Positions 54,039 through 64,000 of a stretch of DNA of 64,000 nucleotides are shown here, in pieces. The notes under the pieces were generated by a model. That model did not search any database and was not told the origin of the DNA. It saw only the letters and a program-made list of their open reading frames with translations. The stretch is taken from the NCBI GenBank assembly GCA_029948255.1, contig JALIZF010001746.1, positions 454,001 through 518,000 of the forward strand, written 5' to 3'. The first letter of the stretch is position 1. Each line of letters starts with the position of its first letter. Source of the DNA: Telmatactis stephensoni. Taxonomy: Eukaryota > Cnidaria > Anthozoa > Actiniaria > Isophelliidae. The position numbers and the translations under genes are program-made.

Positions 54039-56805
54039 AAACAAAAATAAACAAAAATAAATAAATAAATAAACTGATAAAATAACCTGGACCTGTGTTC
54101 GGGTATAGCAAAATCGCGCAAAGAAAAGCATAAAACATACCTTGTTGTTTCAAAGCTAAGTATTGACTTCAAATAATTTGTTGGTGTTAATCAAGTCATT
54201 AATTTTATACTGTATCTTATTCCTTAGGTTTACGCCGTTCTACTTTACGTCCACAAATACGTACGTACTGATATATAAAATATTTATACCTTTATGGGTT
54301 TTTTTTCAGGACTCAAAGCCAAATAATGTTAGTTAAAATGCCTATCACCCATATTTTTACTCGTGCCCAGGCCGTAGGCCGGCACGAGTCGAGGTTTGTC
54401 TTTTCTATCTATCTATCGTAGTCGAGAATGTGTCATGAAAACGAGGCTGGCACGAAAACGGAGCAGCGAGCAGCGCATGTTCCAGAAAGTTCATAGGAAA
54501 ACATGCAGGATTTTTCACGAGCCACGAACATTTAATAACCTTAAATTCCTCTATAAATACAGTCATTGCATTATAGCAGCTTTGACAGCTTCACGCGTGT
54601 CTAAACGAAAGCAAAATTTACAAAATTATTTAGATTTTCACAGTGATTCTGTATTATTTCAGTTAAGAAGATATGATATCTTCGTTTAGGTGAAGTAAGC
54701 GATTCTTGTAAGCTATGTTAAAGTGATTCAGAGTAATTCTACTGACGAGTTCAGTACCGAACTCAAAACGTGACTAATCTGGCTTTAAAACATATTTATT
54801 CTCATGCCAGACTGAATTCCACTTGGGCACGAGTAAACGCACTATGTGCGTCTAGTTTTATGTTCAAACGCAATTCTTGTTGGCAAGCATAGTGAAGATG
54901 TTTTTATCCTGATTTTCCTAGACCCATATTTTCTGAGATTTTTGGGTTTCAAATATCAAAATGCCAATTTGATGACGTAAAACTATACAAAAACAAGATA
55001 ATTTAGGACACTTGAATTTTTCTATTTGTAAATTATTCCCATTGGTAAACCGTACCAAATTGTTTAGTGAAAACTCCACCTATCAAACTGAAGACCTCTT
55101 TTTGTAAAAGCCATGAGAAGTTGGCAGTGTTGACTCCTTTTACGTCATCACATTTGCATTTTGAAATTTGATACCTTTGTATCTCGGAAAATATGGGTCT
55201 AGGAAAAACAGGATAAAAGATCTTCACTATGCTATCCAACAAGAACTGAGTTTGAAAAAAAAATATGGGTGATAGGGGCTTTAAGCACTAATATTTAGCG
55301 TCTGTAGTTCCTTCAGCAAGCTGATCTTCCAGGAAGCGGCAGTGCGCTCTTTCCTCCTTTCTCTCCATTATTGCTCAGTTTTAAGGGCATATAAGCTAGT
55401 TAGAGCTATAAAGAACGTAAAGAAGTCGAAACAAGTGTGAGGTCACTCAGTGGGGATCGAACTCAAACATCTCGCTTCGAAAACCGCGCACTAACCAAAT
55501 GAGCAGCGCTTGATTGAACTATTTGTTGACTGATTTGTGTTTGCTTTGTTTGGTTTTGTTGCCTTTGGTTGTTTGTGCGTTTGTTTGTTTATTTGTTTGT
55601 AAGTTTATTTGTTTGTTCGTTAAGAAGCATGTTAAGGCATGTTTTTTCCCAGAGTGCGAAGAAACACATTCTCTGTAATAACTCTTTCAATCTTAAGCCT
55701 ATGAAATTGAGTTTTGGTCCTCAAGTGATACTGAGGTTCCTTGCGGTAGTCACGTAACCTTAAAGTGAGAAAAATAGGAATTTCAAAATGGGGTGGCGGT
55801 TTCAAAGTGAATCTCGAATCTTTTGATGAAAAGCTACACAAATCTGTCTGGAATTTCATTGGATTTCATTACTTGTTGAAGAGCTGAGGAAAATAGAAAC
55901 ATTCAAATGCTTGTCCTGGTCACGTGACATATTTTGCTAATTATTCCAGTAACAAAACAAGAGGGACAACCATTCCAAACAGATTCATGCTGCTGGCATC
56001 GAGAGTTACTATTATAGACCCAAAAATAGTTCATCCAGTTAAAAATCGCCACCCCATTTTGAAATTTCTATTTTTTTTTTCCACCATGAGGTCACGTGAC
56101 CACCAAAACTCCGCACGACAAAGCTTAAAATTTTAAGGAATCCAAATATCACTTCAGGACCAACTCTCAATTTCATAAGGTTTAGATTTAAAGAGCTATT
56201 ACAGGAAATGTGTTTCTTCAAAATACCATGCCTTAACATGCTTGAGTTTTTATTTTTCCTTTTCTTGTTTCTTTGCTTGCTTGTTTACTTTATTTGTTTT
56301 TTGTTTGTTTGTTAATTTGTTTGTTTGCTTGTTTGTTTAATTCCCAGTCCTTTGCTTGTTTGATTATATACTGACAAAGTCCGCATTTCACGTACCAGCT
56401 TCAATTACTCTCAGCGCGCTCATGGAAGGTGCAAAAAAAAAGGGAAAGCATCTTTAATTCTTCTTCTTAGCTTATTGCAATTCAATATATAAACGTCCTT
56501 TTACAGATAACATGTCGGTCAATCTACAATGCTACACATGCGTTGGTAGAACAACCAATTGTCAAAGTGGAATACGTCGCTGTACTTGGCCAAATAGTAT
56601 GTGTGGTAAGGTCAAGCTCGGCCAAGGTACTTTAAAGAGCTGCACAACACCATCAACTTGTAGAACATATTGTCGGCCATTGAGAAATTGTCAAATTTCC
56701 TGCTGCAAGACAAACCTGTGTAATAATGGTGTCTTTACAAAACCACTGACTGTGCTGATTATCATCTGTGGTATCCTGATTGGATTGGTAACACATCTAA
56801 TGTGA
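33077..56805 (+). CDS. GPI-like SRCR(x3)-trypsin-EGF-Ly6/uPAR serine protease
   Basis: Exons 33077-33128, 33592-33945, 34142-34477, 34572-34892, 38584-38787, 39229-39441, 51146-51469, 51998-52111 and 56507-56805 sum to 739 codons, and all eight introns are phase 1. Order: signal peptide ([18 protein letters not shown]), SRCR 18-135, 136-247 and 248-354, peptidase S1 355-601, EGF 602-639, Ly6/uPAR 640-715, hydrophobic end [14 protein letters not shown] with a four-residue tail (a GPI signal rather than a receptor cytoplasmic tail). The catalytic residues are all present, so it should be an active surface protease once cleaved at R|VING. Each domain except the protease is one exon, as expected from exon shuffling. 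SRCR-plus-trypsin proteins are known; the added Ly6/GPI end is not one I recognise. Extra exons in the long introns are possible, but the frame does not require them. Confidence 0.85.
33592..34892 (+). other. three SRCR domains of the protease
   Basis: Each exon encodes one group A-like SRCR domain with six cysteines: starts [40 protein letters not shown] and [20 protein letters not shown]. The second and third keep the [10 protein letters not shown] / [10 protein letters not shown] motif; the first is more diverged ([10 protein letters not shown]). SRCR domains bind proteins or surface glycans and usually target the attached enzyme. Confidence 0.93.
35140..35212. repeat. 73-bp near-perfect hairpin
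   Basis: AACAATTAGACCTCGAGGCC and ATGGACTACGAGT fold back on ACTCGTAGTCCAT and GGCCGAGAGGTCTAATTGTT around a 3-nt loop, with very few mismatches. Confidence 0.9.
35212..35383. mobile_element. 172-bp TIR element beside the hairpin
   Basis: TTAGTATTCACCAACATA at left is matched by TATGTTGGTGAATACTAA at right; the centre contains a GGGCTATCACCAATAGCCC hairpin. Confidence 0.7.
36222..36370. repeat. palindromic MITE-like element
   Basis: CTATGTTGAGTTACAGAAGT ... GGGAATTGTAAGAAGACGAG is mirrored by CTCAAGTCTTCTAACAATTC ... AACTCAACATAG. Confidence 0.75.
36684..36724. repeat. short perfect hairpin
   Basis: GAGAAAATGAGGTAAG faces CTTACCTCATTTTCTC across a single base. Confidence 0.85.
38838..39135. 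repeat. CTGA/CTGT tetranucleotide array, second locus
   Basis: It shares the head ACCGACCTACCGAGCTACTA (38923-38944 region) and the CGTCTGA-interrupted pattern with the array at 20393-20970. A duplicated segment (CTGATGGACAG...AAGGTAGACAAACATGAC) brackets part of it. It lies in the intron between the first two protease exons. Confidence 0.93.
39463..39660. repeat. 17-bp minisatellite, block 1
   Basis: Units of AATGACCACCTCTGTAC with single-base and TCG-insertion variants. It begins about 20 bp after the donor of protease exon 39229-39441. Because 17 is not a multiple of three, all frames read as one rotating pseudo-protein on the minus strand; that is not a gene. Confidence 0.95.
39661..41426 (+). 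mobile_element. 5'-truncated non-LTR retrotransposon (LINE), copy 1
   Basis: The frame is open from the junction at 39661 to 41232: reverse transcriptase from motif A ([11 protein letters not shown]), [12 protein letters not shown], and motif [11 protein letters not shown], then a thumb/tail region and a C-terminal Cys/His knuckle (CVFCDH...EEHMFLHC). The 5' part including any endonuclease is missing. The 3'UTR has a TATA-rich stretch and ends in a CAA run that meets the minisatellite. No stop interrupts the remaining 1.57 kb, so the insertion is young. Jockey/CR1-like by general layout, not assigned more finely. Confidence 0.9.
41427..41648. repeat. 17-bp minisatellite, block 2
   Basis: The same unit as block 1, including CACCCTTGTAC and TCGACCACC variants; it lies directly between two LINE copies. 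Confidence 0.95.
41649..41934 (+). mobile_element. LINE 3'-end fragment, copy 2
   Basis: Only the last 26 codons and the 3'UTR of the LINE remain, starting at ATCAATGAATCTGAAATA, with the same CAA tail into minisatellite. It has TATGTATAACCG where copies 1 and 3 have TATATATAACCG, a variant shared with copy 4. Confidence 0.9.
41935..42488. repeat. 17-bp minisatellite, block 3
   Basis: The longest block, about 32 units, ordered into sub-blocks with shared variants (AATACCACCTC, TCGACCACC). Confidence 0.95.
42489..43687 (+). mobile_element. LINE copy 3, truncated and frameshifted
   Basis: It starts inside the post-RT region (ACTTCACTGCCCATCAGTC), lacks the RT motifs, and is broken by a one-base deletion in an A run at about 43115, after which the Cys/His end resumes in another frame (43186-43485). 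Otherwise it is nearly identical to copy 1. Confidence 0.9.
43688..43737. repeat. 17-bp minisatellite, block 4
   Basis: Three units between LINE copies 3 and 4. Confidence 0.9.
43738..44029 (+). mobile_element. LINE 3'-end fragment, copy 4
   Basis: It begins at AACTCCATCAATGAATCTG and has the same 3' end and CAA tail. The 5' junction has AATGA shared by the minisatellite unit and the LINE. Confidence 0.9.
44030..44390. repeat. 17-bp minisatellite, block 5
   Basis: About 21 units, ending in unique sequence at 44390. The 200 bp that follow show no feature. Confidence 0.95.
44598..44775. repeat. 34-bp minisatellite, left part
   Basis: Five units of GTGCCCATTACTAAACC plus ATTCTATCATTCTATTC. 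The array stops at the edge of the CACAGG element and resumes at 49589 in the same register. Confidence 0.95.
45060..46420. repeat. 126-bp tandem array, left subterminal
   Basis: About ten and a half units containing TGTTCCCAATTGAATCCTTA, CATTTTCCCAATTGA and ATAATCCCAAACAAGGGAAA. Single-base variants group alternate units, showing stepwise amplification. Confidence 0.9.
46538..48458 (+). other. possible small spliced transcription unit inside the transposon
   Basis: An inverted CCAAT box (ATTGG, 46571 region) and an E2F-like site (TTTTGGCGGGAAAA, 46643-46656) lie in or before an open frame ending at donor ATGAAG|GTAAGC (46771). A second exon could follow acceptor TTTCTTTCAG at 47931-47940 and ends at a stop 90 bp on. 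AATAAA is at 48453-48458. The predicted peptide of about 100 residues matches nothing I know. It may be a captured host promoter and exon. Confidence 0.35.
46927..47623. mobile_element. 700-bp foldback inside the CACAGG element
   Basis: The arms are complementary over some 300 bp each: CTCGAGTATATTAAGGCCTG with GGTCGATCGC at left, the reverse complement at right, both with TGACGTCA-like and GTCACGTGAC palindromes. The ends contain TTAAGGCC. Confidence 0.88.
48500..49270. repeat. 65-bp tandem array, right subterminal
   Basis: About twelve units of GTTAGGTGTGGGATCATAAT / ATCCCCATATTGGGGGTAAA / ATGGGAACAAAAATCCCAAG, nearly identical in the middle and diverged at both edges. Confidence 0.93.
49589..51141. 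repeat. 34-bp minisatellite, right part
   Basis: About 46 units of CCATTACTAAACC plus ATTCTATCATTCTATTC with a C/T alternation (CGTGCCC or CGTGTCC). The last unit runs straight into the acceptor TTCTATTCTAG of protease exon 51146-51469. Confidence 0.95.
51470..51997 (+). other. intron between protease and EGF exons
   Basis: Non-coding. It contains a loose duplication of a TGTATGTTGCTTCTACTTAT-like segment (51690-51830). Nothing else seen. Confidence 0.5.
52197..52375 (-). mobile_element. tRNA-derived SINE
   Basis: On the minus strand: GGAGCAAGGATGGCACAGTT (A-box), GTTCGATCCCCAGCC (B-box), then a body with TTGTTTCGACTTATAAA and GGAGCACTGATGGAGAGAGG. Same family as 55345-55512 and the decayed copy at 3490-3630. 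Confidence 0.75.
53125..53280 (-). mobile_element. tRNA-like SINE fragment with CAAA run
   Basis: The minus strand has GGTTGAAAGTTCGAGCCCCG, a B-box, then after 50 bp a (TTTG)n run (CAAACAAA on the plus strand, 53130-53170). The A-box is weak. Confidence 0.5.
53643..53722 (+). mobile_element. tRNA-derived SINE, pyrimidine-tailed
   Basis: GTGTTTCCGTGGCGCAGTGC supplies an A-box, GGTCCGGGTTCAATTAATCC a B-box with a 3-bp insertion, followed by TTTTC repeats. Matches the head of the element at 17230-17400. Confidence 0.65.
53821..54060. repeat. (AAAAC)n microsatellite
   Basis: About 43 pure AAAAC units, then AACAAAAATA variants, in the intron before the Ly6 exon. Confidence 0.97.
54333..55284. 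mobile_element. foldback element with a nested insertion
   Basis: TTAAAATGCCTATCACCCAT at left pairs with ATGGGTGATAGGGGCTTTAA at right. Beyond the insertion (54358-54845) the left arm resumes at about 54872 (CAAACGCAATTCTTGTTGGC) and stays complementary to 55185-55255. Confidence 0.82.
54358..54845. mobile_element. TIR element with TACTCGTGCCCA ends
   Basis: The left end TTTACTCGTGCCCAGG and right end TTGGGCACGAGTAAA are inverted repeats. It splits the foldback arm. A related GGCCGTAGGCC..GGCACGAG fragment is at 31687-31709. Confidence 0.7.
55345..55512 (-). mobile_element. tRNA-derived SINE
   Basis: The minus strand has GCTGCTCATTTGGTTAGTGC (A-box region) and GAGTTCGATCCCCACTGAGT (B-box), followed by the body seen at 52197-52375. 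Confidence 0.7.
55625..56244. mobile_element. 620-bp foldback element
   Basis: AAGCATGTTAAGGCATG at left faces CATGCCTTAACATGCTT at right. The arms are complementary for roughly 200 bp, including GGTCACGTGACCACCAAAAC-like and ATTTCAAAATGGGGTGGCG segments. Confidence 0.85.
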
Positions 56806-57145
56806 AGATAATTGCAACAATCTAATTTGTAAAACCAAAGAGCGTATCGGGGAGGGAGAGAGGGGGAGCACACTTACCCTCTGCTCTCCCCCTTCCCATA
56901 CCGTCAACTCTGATAATCAGCCTCAGATAATCTGTCTGCTTACATGTACATTGTTCGTTGGACATCTACGAAGTTACCCTGATGTGTATCAATTGTCAAT
57001 ATCTAGACTTCGGCTCTGCGAAATTCAAGAAGCTCATTGGCTAAAATTACTCACGTGACCGATATGAAGACAATGCTCTATCATGTGTTATTGAATGTAA
57101 GGATGTCGTGTGAGCTGTAAATCTAACATTTTTATTAATACCAAT

Positions 57146-57255
57146 AATAAAATAATACTTACTATGACGGGGTAGAAAATAGTATGTATACAGTTGGTAC
57201 ATACACCTGTTACTAAATATCAATTATTTTTGCCATTCATTCTAAGCTGAATAAA
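57146..57255 (+). terminator. candidate polyadenylation signals of the protease gene
   Basis: AATAAA hexamers at 57146-57151 and 57250-57255, 340-450 bp after the TGA. Presence of the hexamer is the only evidence. Confidence 0.4.
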
Positions 57256-57399
57256 AATCTTGGTTATTTTTAGAAAAAATGTTTACCGTCATAGAAGGAC
57301 GTGTATGTACCTGTTTCAAATAAATCTGAATTCTTAATTTGCTCGTTTGGCTAGTAATTGGGCTTGTGTGGTTGAAAGGAAATTGCGAGCGCTTTTTAC

Positions 57400-57605
57400 G
57401 TTTCCTTTAGTGGCTAAACCAATAAACATCCTCGTGCGTCCTGAAACATGAAATGTTTGTGAGGTGTTTCAGAAACATTTTTGTGCCAGAATTTGTCGCG
57501 AGAAACAGTGTTTCCCGTGTGGCTAAACCAAGAAACATTTGCGAAACATGCGCGCCAGAGATGCTTCCACAAACATGCTTCCTCGTTTAGCCAGGACCTA
57601 AGAAA
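57400..57605. repeat. interspersed repeat with GGCTAAACCAA motifs
   Basis: GTGGCTAAACCAATAAACAT recurs as GTGGCTAAACCAAGAAACAT near 57520, and an inverted TTTAGCCA sits near the right end. Probably a degenerate MITE in the 1.1-kb gap between the two converging genes. Confidence 0.5.
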
Positions 57606-57871
57606 CATAAAGTGCAAACTCAGTGCTGTATTTCTATAATAGCGCGCGAGATAGGACTTAGGCTAAACACGGCTGCGAGGGAGACTAGATAGGACTAGGA
57701 TCGCCCGGTGCTTAAGAGAGTGCATTACCAATTCTTTGCATGATACTTGTAGTTATATTCAATACCTGCTTACACTGTTAAAAAGAAGGCAAATACAGTG
57801 TAGCCTTCGTGAGTGACCAGTTTTTTGTTTGATTTGTAATTGATTTATGATTTTTACACATTACTAACTCC

Positions 57872-57877
57872 TTTATT
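57872..57877 (-). terminator. polyadenylation signal of the Kazal gene
   Basis: AATAAA on the minus strand 73 bp past the stop codon of the last Kazal exon. Confidence 0.6.
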
Positions 57878-57949
57878 GTGCGGACAACCTCCACTAAGTG
57901 GGGACTCTTTAGCAAGAGTGATTTGGCAATGGAGATTCGACAAGTGTTC

Positions 57950-64000
<6,051 letters not shown>

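Larger units (their letters stand above)
51998..56805 (+). other. EGF exon and Ly6/uPAR-GPI exon of the protease
   Basis: Exon 51998-52111 encodes a six-cysteine EGF-like domain ([14 protein letters not shown]...[12 protein letters not shown]). Exon 56507-56805 encodes a 12-cysteine Ly6/uPAR-type domain: LQCYTC start, [12 protein letters not shown] end, the diagnostic CCxxxxCN motif, then a hydrophobic C-terminus. Both exons are phase compatible (A|AT giving Asn), so the domain is attached to the protease rather than starting a new gene; its ATG at 56512 has no signal peptide. Confidence 0.82.

Noticed and set aside
53716..54172. Open frames of KTKQN or LFCFV repeats
   Set aside because: Produced by the AAAAC microsatellite in every frame.
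56512..56805. A separate Ly6/uPAR gene starting at the ATG at 56512
   Set aside because: There is no signal peptide after that ATG, while the preceding acceptor is in phase with the EGF exon.

Overview
The window is animal nuclear DNA. Genes are split by many short introns (GT-AG, mostly phase 1), are AT-rich, and encode secreted or GPI-anchored multidomain proteins built from metazoan extracellular modules (SRCR, VWA, trypsin, EGF, Ly6/uPAR, Kazal). A cilium-specific kinesin is also present. Expanded SRCR genes and very dense small palindromic transposons fit an early-branching or other invertebrate animal such as a sponge or cnidarian. The species cannot be fixed from the sequence, and no bacterial or plasmid signal is seen.

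Layout. (1) 317-7534, minus: a complete KIF17/OSM-3-type kinesin in four coding exons, with an X-box, a CRE and an AAGATGGCGGC element at its probable promoter. (2) 7.8-14 kb: no confident gene; a cluster of foldback and MITE elements, including one nested inside another. (3) 14128-25906, plus: a 28-exon gene whose exons join in frame to 962 residues: signal peptide, an unrecognised N-terminal region, a VWA domain with complete MIDAS, three tandem modules of about 120-130 residues with repeated exon structure, and a GPI-like tail. (4) 26831-28909, plus: signal peptide and two SRCR domains. (5) 33077-56805, plus: signal peptide, three SRCR domains, a trypsin-fold protease with intact His/Asp/Ser, EGF, Ly6/uPAR and a GPI-like tail (738 residues, nine exons, every internal junction phase 1). 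The intron between its Asp and Ser exons is 11.7 kb and holds four 5'-truncated LINE copies lodged in a 17-bp minisatellite, a 34-bp minisatellite, and a 4.8-kb CACAGG-ended DNA transposon inserted in the latter. (6) 57950 to the window end, minus: at least eight one-exon Kazal/follistatin-like inhibitor modules, running out of the window.

How they may work together. The protease and the inhibitor gene are tail to tail, with 1.1 kb between stop codons. The inhibitor modules differ in predicted P1 residue (mostly Lys, also Asp, Thr, Val). The protease pocket reads Gly189/Gly190, Gly216 and Thr226, with Tyr225. Together with the SRCR and VWA proteins, the locus looks like a cluster of cell-surface and secreted recognition or proteolysis genes. 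That functional link is inference; the architectures and frames are read directly.

Repeats fill much of the rest: several palindromic elements ending in AGGC at TTA/TAA-like targets, a GTATGA-ended MITE family, hairpin elements whose stems differ between copies yet match within each copy, tRNA-derived SINEs, and long microsatellites.
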